This document shows, piece by piece, positions 18,211 through 26,357 of a DNA stretch of 64,000 bases (position 1 is the first letter of the stretch; the number at the start of each line of letters is the position of its first letter). The DNA is taken from the NCBI GenBank assembly GCA_947494565.1, contig CANLVG010000001.1:186001-250000 (forward strand), in the 5' to 3' direction. The notes below the pieces were generated by a model. It ran no database searches and had not been told where the DNA came from. It worked only from the letters and a program-made list of their open reading frames with translations. Source of the DNA: an uncultured Flavobacteriaceae bacterium (GTDB taxonomy: Bacteria > Bacteroidota > Bacteroidia > Flavobacteriales > Flavobacteriaceae). Position numbers and translations under genes: made by a program.

Positions 18211-19068
18211 TTAGTAGGTATCGCCAACGGCCACGAAACTATTTTTTACATGGTATCTCGGTGTCAGCGGAGCCGCCATACAGCAGGTAGACCCTAAATA
18301 GAACAAAGCGATCTGCTCCAATTTTTGAACTTTGACGCCCACCTGAAGATGATCTGGAAGGGCTATCGTGCCCACTGCAGGACCACCAACAATGGACAAG
18401 TACCAGGTACGCCCTTTGGTATCTACAATGTCAATGTTATAGCGTTCATTGCGAAGTGCTGGCAATGATGGATTTTGTTTATAAATCCAAGGACGAAGCA
18501 CGATTAAATCACCAGGCACATGTTGAATTCGACTGATTGTACCGGTAATGGGCGCGTGGATACGATGATAGTTTTTATTGTGCAAAAATACATTTGTGAA
18601 GAAATAGTCTTTAGGTATGGTATGATCCCCTACTTGAAAAATAGAAGCGATACTTCGTTTATCGGACTTTACTCTTGAAATGGCGGTAGTTGCCACAGTG
18701 CCCATATCACAAAGTAGACCTTCGCAAGGCCAAATGTAGGGGCTTGTATTCTTCGGAAGTGCTCGAAATTCCCTTGTGAAAAAGTCCTGAAAATTATCAA
18801 AATCTTTCTTGCCATTGGGAGGTTTGAAGTGTTGCAAATAGTTCTTGTCACTATAGTTGATTCTTAAATAGGGTTTGATGATCTTCTTGGAGTAGGGTTT
18901 GGTATAGATAGATGAATACCACGCGGACAGTCTACGTTGTACCATGCTCGGCAAACTACCCCATAGTTGTACAGAAATAAATTGATACATGGCAGCCCGC
19001 CATTGCGGTACTTTAAAAACAGTAAAATGAATGTTCGATTCGGGCGCGGCGTGTGAGATAAACTGCAT
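18211..19068 (-). CDS. psd: Phosphatidylserine decarboxylase-family protein
   Basis: Pyruvoyl-dependent decarboxylase family, expected to turn phosphatidylserine into phosphatidylethanolamine or to act on a related substrate. The self-cleavage site LGST is present with Ser260, which would become the pyruvoyl group. The NYHRIHAPITG segment supplies the usual His residues (H168, H171). The segment that normally reads P-x-D-G is PCEG here, so the Asp of the Asp-His-Ser triad appears to be Glu116. The length of 285 fits the proteobacterial-type proenzyme. No typical membrane anchor is seen. It stands alone between 447 bases without a gene and the SDHH-repeat gene. Confidence 0.88.
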   Translation of the reverse strand: MQFISHAAPESNIHFTVFKVPQWRAAMYQFISVQLWGSLPSMVQRRLSAWYSSIYTKPYSKKIIKPYLRINYSDKNYLQHFKPPNGKKDFDNFQDFFTREFRALPKNTSPYIWPCEGLLCDMGTVATTAISRVKSDKRSIASIFQVGDHTIPKDYFFTNVFLHNKNYHRIHAPITGTISRIQHVPGDLIVLRPWIYKQNPSLPALRNERYNIDIVDTKGRTWYLSIVGGPAVGTIALPDHLQVGVKVQKLEQIALFYLGSTCCMAAPLTPRYHVKNSFVAVGDTY

Positions 19069-19515
19069 AGATTACACTTTTTAATTAAAGGTGCTCTTAG
19101 CTCGCGTCCAACTACCACTAACGCTTAAAAACCTTGAGTAAGAACACCTTATTTTGGGTTGATCACATAGTCCCATGCATGTTTCGTGCTATTGGTGGTA
19201 TGCGGTTGTCGAACGTCTTTTAAAACGTGATGAAGGTTTTAGTATAAAGACTGTCCGTTTTTAATTGATAGGGTAAAGAAAGGATGTTCTGTAGCTTTAG
19301 TCAAGGCAATTTAGCGAATGACCCGCTTTATTGCGGATATGACTTTTAAGGGGCGATTTACGACGAAAACCGTTCAAAATCGGCCGTTCGGCGCTTTAAA
19401 AGTCATTGACCCTTCATTTAAGGAATGCTTAACAGAAAAGAATGTGAAAAAATGGAACGACCCCTCTTTAAGGAAGGATAAACCTATTGAAAAAGTGAAA
19501 AAGGGAGCGACGTGC
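19069..19515. other. 447-base gap with repeated motifs
   Basis: No convincing gene lies here. The right part holds an 11-base perfect inverted repeat, ATGACTTTTAA at 19339-19349 and TTAAAAGTCAT at 19396-19406. Two similar direct motifs, GACCCTTCATTTAAGGAA at 19408-19425 and GACCCCTCTTTAAGGAA at 19459-19475, follow; a third partial copy starts with GACCC at 19320. The stretch lies after the regulator gene ending at 19516 and before the decarboxylase. It could hold a transcript end plus regulatory sites. Confidence 0.5.
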
Positions 19516-20256
19516 TTATTTCCGTAACATGTCCAAGGCTTGAGATCGGTAATTTCGTCCAATAGGAAGTTCACGACCCTTAACCTCGACCATAATGTTG
19601 TTATAGGCCGTAATATGCGTAAGAGAAATGATATAAGACCGATGTATGCGCACAAAATGTGGTTTGGGAAGCTTTTCCGCGAGATAACTGATCCGTTGCG
19701 AAGTGACCACCTCTTTGTCCTCTAAATGAATGATGACCTTATCATTTAGGCTTTCAAGGTATCGAATACAGCCCAAGTCTAATTTTACCACCTTACGGTC
19801 TGACTTGATATAGAGAAATTCGGGTTCAGGTGATGCAGGCGGATTTTTTCCCGAATCCTCCTCTCCCTCGGTAATGTGTTCATTCTGGGGGCCTTGAAGG
19901 TATTTGTTCACTTTAGAGATCGTCTTCAAGAAACGCGTCAAGGAAATCGGCTTTAGGAGATAATCGATTGCATCAAGGTCAAAGGCCTTTATGGCGAATT
20001 CCCTATAAGCCGTGGTGAAAACCACCAACGGTGGGTTCTTAATCGATTCGATAAGCTCCAAGCCCGTTAGCTTGGGCATTTTTATATCCAAAAAAACCAG
20101 TTGAATATGCCCTTGTTGTATGTATTCAAAAGCCTCTAGGGCATTGCCACAACTGGCCACCACCTCCAATTGGTCGATCTGTTGTGCATGGGTCACCAAA
20201 ACATCCCGGGCCAAAGGCTCGTCATCGACAATGATGCACTTTATTTTATTTGACAT
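19516..20256 (-). CDS. LytTR-family response regulator
   Basis: Response regulator of 246 residues. The receiver has D11-D12, phosphorylated D57 (VFLDIKMP), FTTAY and LLKPI. A linker rich in Glu, Gly and Pro (about 125-145) leads to the LytTR domain (about 148-244), with YLESLNDKVIIHL and FVRIHRSYII. It overlaps the end of its kinase gene by 11 bases. A candidate LytTR site lies upstream of the kinase (21423-21452), so the system may control its own operon. Confidence 0.93.
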   Translation of the reverse strand: MSNKIKCIIVDDEPLARDVLVTHAQQIDQLEVVASCGNALEAFEYIQQGHIQLVFLDIKMPKLTGLELIESIKNPPLVVFTTAYREFAIKAFDLDAIDYLLKPISLTRFLKTISKVNKYLQGPQNEHITEGEEDSGKNPPASPEPEFLYIKSDRKVVKLDLGCIRYLESLNDKVIIHLEDKEVVTSQRISYLAEKLPKPHFVRIHRSYIISLTHITAYNNIMVEVKGRELPIGRNYRSQALDMLRK

Positions 20257-21334
20257 TCTCTTTTCGCATTACTTCCGATATAGTACTTAAATCGATGGTC
20301 AACTTTGCCAAAAAGCTATCTGTTTCTTCCAGTATCTTGAGTTCATATTTTTCCGGGAAGAATAGCTCCAGCCGTCTTTTTACATTGGTCAGTCCGATAT
20401 TCTTGTCAGCATCAAGGCTTTCTTCGACCTGAACCGCACTTTTACTATTTTCCACCATGAACACCAAATGGTCTTTTACCAATTTGATATCGATAGTGAT
20501 CCATGAATCATTGATTTCATTGTCCGCGCCATGTTTAAATGCATTCTCCACAAAAGGTAACAATAATAGCGATGGAATCAAGGTCTCCGTATTATCTATC
20601 GATTCCGAAACCTCAATGCTGAGTCCTTCTTCATAACGAATACGTTCAAGGGCAACTAAATTCATCAATTGTTCCCATTCCTTTCCAATGGAAATAAAAC
20701 GTTCATTACATTCATACAGCATATAATCAAGAAATTTTGACAGGCCCAAGACCACCTCAGGGGTCTTTTTGGATTGTGATAACGAAAGGGAATAAATACT
20801 GTTCAGGGTATTGAATAAAAAATGTGGATGGATCTGTGCTTTTAAAAACTTGAGTTCGGTGGCTGCTTTTTCCTTTTCCAGTTCCTTGTTGATCTTGTCT
20901 TTTTGATAGTACGTTAACTGCAACTTGATGGCCATTGCTACAAAAACAGGGGTATATACCGCTACAACGGAGTTAAATACCTTGGGTACGTACAACATGG
21001 GAGTTCTCCAATATTCTTTTTCAGGGCTAAACCAGTGGTAGATATAGGTCCAGACCATATAACGGTCCATCATCCCCATTGCGACCGCCAAAATGATGGA
21101 TAGTATGACGTACTGCACCGTTTTTTTGGGGTATAAAAACTTCGGCATTAAATAATACAGCGTAATATAGGTAGGGATCATCTTCCAAGGCAGAAGAAAC
21201 AACAATTGCTGAAATTGGGCCCAATAATCCTCATCATAGCTACCCCACATCAAGGTGTATAGCGCAACGTAGCACATCCAAAAAAGGATGTGATAATAGA
21301 TTCTGTTTTTACTATGTAAGACCTTATCGATCAT
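20246..21334 (-). CDS. LytS-type sensor histidine kinase
   Basis: Kinase of 362 residues with four or more membrane helices (residues 12-140), a coiled linker, the H-box HPHFLFNTLN (H171), the N-box PFVENAFKHG (N264) and a late G-box (NIGLTNVKRRLEL). It overlaps the LytTR gene by 11 bases and forms an operon with it. The 223-base gap to the serine hydrolase gene upstream carries a pair of LytTR-like direct repeats about 90-118 bases before the ATG. Confidence 0.93.
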   Translation of the reverse strand: MIDKVLHSKNRIYYHILFWMCYVALYTLMWGSYDEDYWAQFQQLLFLLPWKMIPTYITLYYLMPKFLYPKKTVQYVILSIILAVAMGMMDRYMVWTYIYHWFSPEKEYWRTPMLYVPKVFNSVVAVYTPVFVAMAIKLQLTYYQKDKINKELEKEKAATELKFLKAQIHPHFLFNTLNSIYSLSLSQSKKTPEVVLGLSKFLDYMLYECNERFISIGKEWEQLMNLVALERIRYEEGLSIEVSESIDNTETLIPSLLLLPFVENAFKHGADNEINDSWITIDIKLVKDHLVFMVENSKSAVQVEESLDADKNIGLTNVKRRLELFFPEKYELKILEETDSFLAKLTIDLSTISEVMRKENVK

Positions 21335-21422
21335 TCGTAATGATTCACCAGCAATTTCAGGTGAAATTACTAATATCCGATTAGCTTATAAAATAAGGAA
21401 ACCAAACAACCTCCTTTTGACC

Positions 21423-21452
21423 GTTAACGTACATTTTATGCCCGTAAACGTT
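21423..21452 (-). promoter_or_regulatory. Candidate LytTR binding site (two direct repeats)
   Basis: On the minus strand AACGTTTAC (21444-21452) and TACGTTAAC (21423-21431) stand 21 bases apart centre to centre, two helical turns. Both match the published LytTR consensus [TA][AC][CA]GTTN[AG][TG] at eight of nine positions. The pair lies upstream of the LytS/LytTR operon. Confidence 0.45.
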
Positions 21453-21557
21453 TTCTTAAAAGGTCTGATTCGGGAAAACGTCCTATGATCTATAGCCTTT
21501 TCGACCAAGGTAAGATTAAAACGGATAGCTCATTTTGGGGTAGTACCTGAAAATCGA

Positions 21558-22739
21558 TCAATTGACCATTTCCGACACTAAAGTGATGAAATCTTCAAAG
21601 GTATCCGTGTTGTAGTTGAAATCCAATGGGTCGGCGCAGCGAACCGCGACGAGCTCTTTCTCCGGAATTATTATCAGATAGTTGCCGCGATAACCTTGTG
21701 CATAGTAGGCTATAATCTCCTTACTATAGATTCTTTTGCTCGAGGTAACCGATTCGGGCAGTTCATGATTTAATATTTGGTTCCAAGAATCACCGAAAAC
21801 CCTATTCAAGGCGTTATAAAAGTCAATTTTATTTTCATATAAGACCCCTTTCAAGGGTCTAATTTTTTTTAAAAAGTCTTTTGACACTCTTGCATCAAGC
21901 CAAGAGTTCCAAATTTCCTTATCTATGATTCGATATTCATATTTGGGTAAGCGCCACCATAACAAGCCCCAAATTGGAGTGAAGTCTTGCCCTTGTGACA
22001 AAGATTCCCCGATCCAATCTTCACTGACCAACCGTTTGCCATCATAGACCCCCTTTTGCAATACGAGCTGCCCAAATTTTAAAAGATCCGATGGTTTTAT
22101 GATGAAAGCACCATGGGTCGTCGGATTCCCTTGTTCATCTTGTACCCATTTATAATCGGAAATATTCAACACCTTGAAAAAGGTATCTACAAAAAAATGA
22201 TCAAAACGTTTCCCAGAAGCTTTTTCCACCACCCCTGCTAACAAGGCGGTGGCCTTATTGCTATAAAATACGGTACTGCCCGGTGAATTTGTCAATTCTG
22301 CCGCCAAGGCCAAATCGATTACATTGCTTACCTTATAGGTTGGTGGCGGTTCCAGTTCGATACTGGCGTTGGCATAGTCTTGTAAACCGGAAGTGTGGTT
22401 GAGCAGCATTCGAAGCGTAATCATTTTCTTTTGCCCTTGTCGCCATTCCGGAAACAAACTATACACTGGTTGATCGAGCGAATCCAATTGGCCGTTCAAC
22501 AAGAGATTTCCAATGGCAAGACTTACTAAAGACTTTCCTGCCGAAGCGATATACATCGGTTTTTCCGGGGTGCCGAAATGGTCTTTATAGATAGTTTTTC
22601 CCCGTTCCGTGATGATAACGGCATCGGAATGGGTCTCTTTTGCCCTTATCTTTATTTTCTCTAAAACATGCTCCTTTATCTGCTGAGCATTGAGGTTATG
22701 TACAATTGTGGATAGTAAAACATAAATGGCTATTCGCAT
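21558..22739 (-). CDS. Exported serine hydrolase (beta-lactamase/PBP-like)
   Basis: Protein of 393 residues with a signal peptide (about 1-18, ending LNAQ). It belongs to the class C beta-lactamase/DD-peptidase family. S-x-x-K is S66-A-G-K69 and the second motif is intact (FYSNKATALLAG). A third box is not obvious, and the C-terminal part has GNYLIIIPEKELVAVR, typical of the closing strands of this fold. The natural substrate is unknown and antibiotic resistance should not be assumed. It is not similar in detail to the other serine hydrolase at 11705. It is upstream of a LytS/LytTR operon. Confidence 0.87.
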   Translation of the reverse strand: MRIAIYVLLSTIVHNLNAQQIKEHVLEKIKIRAKETHSDAVIITERGKTIYKDHFGTPEKPMYIASAGKSLVSLAIGNLLLNGQLDSLDQPVYSLFPEWRQGQKKMITLRMLLNHTSGLQDYANASIELEPPPTYKVSNVIDLALAAELTNSPGSTVFYSNKATALLAGVVEKASGKRFDHFFVDTFFKVLNISDYKWVQDEQGNPTTHGAFIIKPSDLLKFGQLVLQKGVYDGKRLVSEDWIGESLSQGQDFTPIWGLLWWRLPKYEYRIIDKEIWNSWLDARVSKDFLKKIRPLKGVLYENKIDFYNALNRVFGDSWNQILNHELPESVTSSKRIYSKEIIAYYAQGYRGNYLIIIPEKELVAVRCADPLDFNYNTDTFEDFITLVSEMVN

Positions 22740-22761
22740 GAACGTACGGTTTGATGACGTC

Positions 22762-22769
22762 CAAAACTA
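22762..22769 (-). promoter_or_regulatory. Predicted -7 box for the serine hydrolase gene
   Basis: TAGTTTTG on the minus strand fits TAnnTTTG exactly, 22 bases before the ATG at 22739. No -33 element was recognised. Confidence 0.35.
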
Positions 22770-22824
22770 AGAACACCTCGCCGGAATTTGGTTGCCGTAG
22801 ACATTGCAGGATATCCCCTGTAAT

Positions 22825-23928
22825 CTAATGGTGCTTTTTCAACTGTTTTAAGTATTCGTTCGGAGAGGTCTTTTGTAACCGTTTGAAAATCCTATAAAAT
22901 GACACATAGTTCTTAAAACCACAGGCTCCCACAATATAGTCCAACGAATATTCTTCATGAAGCCCTTGATGCACCTTTTCCAGGACGGTCTTTAGTCGAT
23001 GCTCATTTACAAAGTCGTAAAAATTCTTGTGGAACCCCTTATTGATTACCATCGAAAGTTGAGATCTACTCCATCCGATTTCATCGGCTAACATCTGCAA
23101 TTTCAAGCCAGGATTGAGATAAGGTTTGTTCTCCGTCATAAACTGACCTAATTCAGATGTCAACAGTACGAGTTGGCTTGTTTCGACTTCATTCTTAGGA
23201 GTGTTATCGATTTTTGATTCCATCATATAACCGGTATCTCGCAATGCCAGTACTGAGATAAGGATAAAATGAGGAATGAAAGAGAAAAGAATGTAGAGTA
23301 TTTTATCTACAATCAGCGTATCCGAATCAAAATACTGAATCCCCAATGAAATGGGAATAGCGGTGATAAAAAAACTGGATAAGAACACCTGTTTGTTGGC
23401 AAACAGCTGTAATTCCACCTCGTTGGTCGCATATTCATTGTATAGCTGTACTTTATGCTTTTTATTCAGCATAAATGTTTTTACGGAATAGTATGCCGCA
23501 AATAAGAGATAGCCCAAAACTAGAATCGGGGGATCATTGATTCCCTCTTGGTGGTACATGGCCAACTTATCTGTATTGGGCATGGTAATCGTTGGAAGAA
23601 GCAGTACCAAAATACTAAGCGGAAGGATGAAATGAAGATACCAGTACTTCGAACTACCCGTTAATCGTAACTGAAAACAATACACCAAAGGAAGAAGAAA
23701 GAAAAAGAGCGGACTGGTCACGAATAAAAGCTCGGGATACTCCGCCTCTAAGTTCGAAAACCGGATGATGCGCTCCATTAAGATGAGCGCTACAGCCATC
23801 AGGAATAAAAAAAGCCAGAGGGAAATCCCATGTCCATAAGTTCTTCTTCTCATCACCAATAGTGTAATGGAAATAAAGGCATTAACAATACCTCCGAAGA
23901 TTATGAGTGAAGACCAATCAAAGGACAA
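22825..23928 (-). CDS. AraC-family regulator with N-terminal membrane domain
   Basis: Protein of 367 residues with about seven membrane helices (residues 5-225), a charged linker, then an AraC/HTH_18 domain (about 265-362) with LDYIVGACGFKNYVSFYRIFKR. It has the same architecture as the protein at 3677-4729. The start is again TTG (23928), which places the first helix at the N-terminus; no in-frame ATG lies near. The gene is followed by the serine hydrolase gene on the same strand after 85 bases, which suggests but does not prove that it controls it. Confidence 0.85.
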   Translation of the reverse strand: MSFDWSSLIIFGGIVNAFISITLLVMRRRTYGHGISLWLFLFLMAVALILMERIIRFSNLEAEYPELLFVTSPLFFFLLPLVYCFQLRLTGSSKYWYLHFILPLSILVLLLPTITMPNTDKLAMYHQEGINDPPILVLGYLLFAAYYSVKTFMLNKKHKVQLYNEYATNEVELQLFANKQVFLSSFFITAIPISLGIQYFDSDTLIVDKILYILFSFIPHFILISVLALRDTGYMMESKIDNTPKNEVETSQLVLLTSELGQFMTENKPYLNPGLKLQMLADEIGWSRSQLSMVINKGFHKNFYDFVNEHRLKTVLEKVHQGLHEEYSLDYIVGACGFKNYVSFYRIFKRLQKTSPNEYLKQLKKHH

Positions 23929-24059
23929 AGCGCTCTTACTTAAATGATACTATTCTAAAGTAAGCTTATTTTTAAATAAAAACCATTGGTTTTTGGTCTA
24001 TTCAACAGAACGTAACACAAGAGATCTAAAATTGTTAGGATGTATTTTCCGCACCAAAG

Positions 24060-24278
24060 CTAATCCACCTCACTAAGGAAATGGTCAATTGGCCAATCAA
24101 TAGGTTCTTCCCATTCACCTATGGGTTCATTGGTATCCGGACTATCAGTAAAGGAATACTTAATGAAATTATTCTCCAGAAAAATGGAAATTCTTTGCAA
24201 TTCCTCTATTGTGCCTTTAATTTCTATTTTGGCCATGAGGGCTTCCATCATATCGGCTTGAGCATCCATACGCTTCAT
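24060..24278 (-). CDS. Small acidic protein, unknown
   Basis: ORF of 72 residues with several Met near the start (1, 4, 10, 11, 16); the true start may be MEALMAKIEIKG. The middle reads like a beta-alpha unit (KIEIKGTIEELQRISIFLENN), and the end is acidic with repeated Trp-Pro. No signal peptide or membrane segment. No family recognised. It stands alone between an AraC-type regulator and the MORN unit. Coding potential is moderate. Confidence 0.5.
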   Translation of the reverse strand: MKRMDAQADMMEALMAKIEIKGTIEELQRISIFLENNFIKYSFTDSPDTNEPIGEWEEPIDWPIDHFLSEVD

Positions 24279-24645
24279 TTTTTTACGGGTTAGTATTAAA
24301 ATGTAACGGGACGTTCATTAACAAAGGCAATTGAACACCTTCATGTGACCGGCTTAAAAGGTTCATAAGGAGGTATTGTAGTGACTCCCCCCTTCTTTTT
24401 GAAAGCTATCTCTTCTATAATGTCATTTGAATGAAAATATTGTAAGTCTCCAATACTATTTGTTGTAATGCGAGATTTGCCTTTCATTATAGCATATTAA
24501 AGACCTACAACTGTAATAATCGTTGGGTTTTGGCAGTAAATAAGCTTTGAAAACAAGAAGGAGACACTAGTCGTGTCTCCTTATCTATAATTTAATTCCA
24601 TTAATTTGTGTCCCTTCAAGTAGTGAAGCCCAATGACATCGTATA
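24279..24645. other. 367-base gap holding a terminator
   Basis: No gene was found. The only clear structure is the terminator hairpin at 24558-24582, which closes the minus-strand MORN unit. The rest is AT-rich and probably holds the promoter of the small gene at 24278. Confidence 0.5.
24558..24582 (-). terminator. Rho-independent terminator of the MORN unit
   Basis: A perfect 10-base stem (AAGGAGACAC/GTGTCTCCTT) with a 5-base loop. On the minus strand it is followed by CTTGTTTTC. It lies 64 bases past the stop at 24646. Confidence 0.7.
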
Positions 24646-25491
24646 TTACCGCTTATTGACTTCTACCAGTTTATCATCATTCCATTCCCCACCTGCGATG
24701 ATATCCCCATCGGTTCCAAAGAATTGCCCAGAACCACTACGCTTGTCCTCTTTCCATTCCCCGGCATACTTCTCACCGTTCGGCCAATAATACGTGCCAA
24801 AACCGCTTCGTTTGTCGTTTTCATAGTCTCCTACATAGTACTCACCATCAGGCCAATAAAAAGTACCTTCACCTTGACGTTGATTGTCCTGCCATTGACC
24901 TTCGTATCGACTTCCCGTATCCAATAGCGCGATACCATACCCGTTGGCCTTACCATTTTTAACTTGGCCTATGTAGTGCAATTGATTTCCCTTCTTACTT
25001 TTGAATTTCAAGTATTCACCAAACGACTTCGTGTTCATTTGACGCTTTAGTCGCGCTAGTTGCACCTTTGTTTTTTCCAAAGTGAAATTGAGTGAGTCGT
25101 ATTTTCTAACTTCCTCGGGAGTAGCCGATTTTTGCTGTGATAAACTATCCATCCGAGATTCTAAATGGGATTTACTGGATACCGCTCCCATTTGGTCATG
25201 CAGTAATTTCTCCGCCAAGGCGATACGCAATGGTATTCCCATTTTGTTTTCTTCGCGCGTTTGCATGGAAGCTGTATAGCTTCGGATAGCCGTATCATAG
25301 TCACCGCTTAGCAACATGGAGTCGATTTCGGTGAGTTGTTCATATTCACTGACCTTCTCTGTCAATTCCGTCTGCTTTACTTCCGATTCCGTAAGCTGCT
25401 GCTGTAATCTAGTCGATTTTGTTAGAAAAAATAGTGCCCCGGCCGCGGTAATGGCCAAAGCGAAATAGAGTAGTGTATTTTTCGTTTTCAT
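24646..25491 (-). CDS. MORN-repeat protein with membrane anchor and coiled coil
   Basis: Protein of 281 residues. An N-terminal hydrophobic helix (about 7-24) acts as anchor or uncleaved signal. A long helical, Gln/Glu-rich region follows (25-160). Then come four MORN repeats (about 170-270) of the form YxGxWxxxxxxGxGxxxxxxG, such as YEGQWQDNQRQGEGTFYWPDG. MORN units form an elongated sheet used for membrane or protein contact. It is the last gene of a three-gene minus-strand unit with a DUF2490 barrel and a MORN_2-like protein. Function unknown. Confidence 0.85.
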   Translation of the reverse strand: MKTKNTLLYFALAITAAGALFFLTKSTRLQQQLTESEVKQTELTEKVSEYEQLTEIDSMLLSGDYDTAIRSYTASMQTREENKMGIPLRIALAEKLLHDQMGAVSSKSHLESRMDSLSQQKSATPEEVRKYDSLNFTLEKTKVQLARLKRQMNTKSFGEYLKFKSKKGNQLHYIGQVKNGKANGYGIALLDTGSRYEGQWQDNQRQGEGTFYWPDGEYYVGDYENDKRSGFGTYYWPNGEKYAGEWKEDKRSGSGQFFGTDGDIIAGGEWNDDKLVEVNKR

Positions 25492-25524
25492 ATGTAAGCT
25501 CGATAATTCGTTGATAGATACGAA

Positions 25525-26355
25525 TTAATCGGTCAAATGGATTTCGGGAAGCTTATTTTTTACCCTTCTAAAGTCTGGAGAGAAGTACATGTGGAAGCGC
25601 ATGGTCCAACCTTGCTTGTAAATACCGCCATTACTTAGGTCCTGACCCTGTGAATACATGAGTCCGGCAGCAAAGGTGAGGCGTGGGGTCGCAATATACC
25701 CCAAGGTAGTCGTTAGACGCAAATCTTCCATCGGACTGGCAACAACAGCCTTGCCGCTCTGCATGATCAATTCCGCTTCAGGGGAGACATAGAGTGTTTT
25801 TGGTCTCAATTTGTGATCATTCAATGGAATTTTGGCACGAAACATATACCGCCACCGATTTCTGAAGATGTACTCACTATTTTCGGCGAAACCTTGCGTC
25901 CAGCGATGTTCAATGCGAATACGATGATAGATCATGGCCGTATAAAGTGGCATCGCAAATTGATATTGGTGCCAAATACGCCATTCGGGAACTACGTTCC
26001 GGTCGACAGAATCCTCATCGGTATTGAAATTGATCCGCACTACCCCACCGAGACTGAAATTGGTCTTTTTCGAATAGATATAGCCAATGGCATGACGGTT
26101 GTATATCTGTGCAACTTGCCCAATGAAAGGAGTATCCTCCGTTTCTTGAAAGCGAAAATGGGTTTGGGCGTCCCAGAAAAATCGTTTACCGATCCGAATG
26201 TTTCCATAGGTGTTGAACCAAACTTTAGTGGAAGGATCTTTGTATTTTGACAGTAGGGGAAGTACTTCCTTATCTTCCTCCTGTCCGTAGGCCCCTCCAC
26301 AAGAAATCCATAGGAAAGCCATAAGCCAAATAAAAATCGAAGTCGTGTGTCTCAT
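25525..26355 (-). CDS. DUF2490-family outer-membrane barrel
   Basis: Protein of 276 residues with a signal peptide (about 1-24). It is followed by repeated amphipathic strands with alternating aromatic residues (VWFNTYGNIRIGKRFFWDAQTHFRF, seen in segments) typical of DUF2490. It is probably a small outer-membrane beta-barrel. The gene starts two bases before the stop of the large upstream gene ends (26358 against 26355), so expression is coupled. A role in holding or exporting the two MORN-type partners is conceivable but not shown. Confidence 0.8.
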   Translation of the reverse strand: MRHTTSIFIWLMAFLWISCGGAYGQEEDKEVLPLLSKYKDPSTKVWFNTYGNIRIGKRFFWDAQTHFRFQETEDTPFIGQVAQIYNRHAIGYIYSKKTNFSLGGVVRINFNTDEDSVDRNVVPEWRIWHQYQFAMPLYTAMIYHRIRIEHRWTQGFAENSEYIFRNRWRYMFRAKIPLNDHKLRPKTLYVSPEAELIMQSGKAVVASPMEDLRLTTTLGYIATPRLTFAAGLMYSQGQDLSNGGIYKQGWTMRFHMYFSPDFRRVKNKLPEIHLTD

Positions 26356-26357
26356 TT

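Noticed and set aside
19318-19527. Plus-strand 69-residue frame in the 447-base gap
   Set aside because: Composition is poor, it runs into the regulator gene, and the DNA is better explained by the inverted repeat and motif copies.
21558-22739. Antibiotic-resistance beta-lactamase
   Set aside because: The motifs only show the broad serine hydrolase/DD-peptidase family, which has many non-resistance members.
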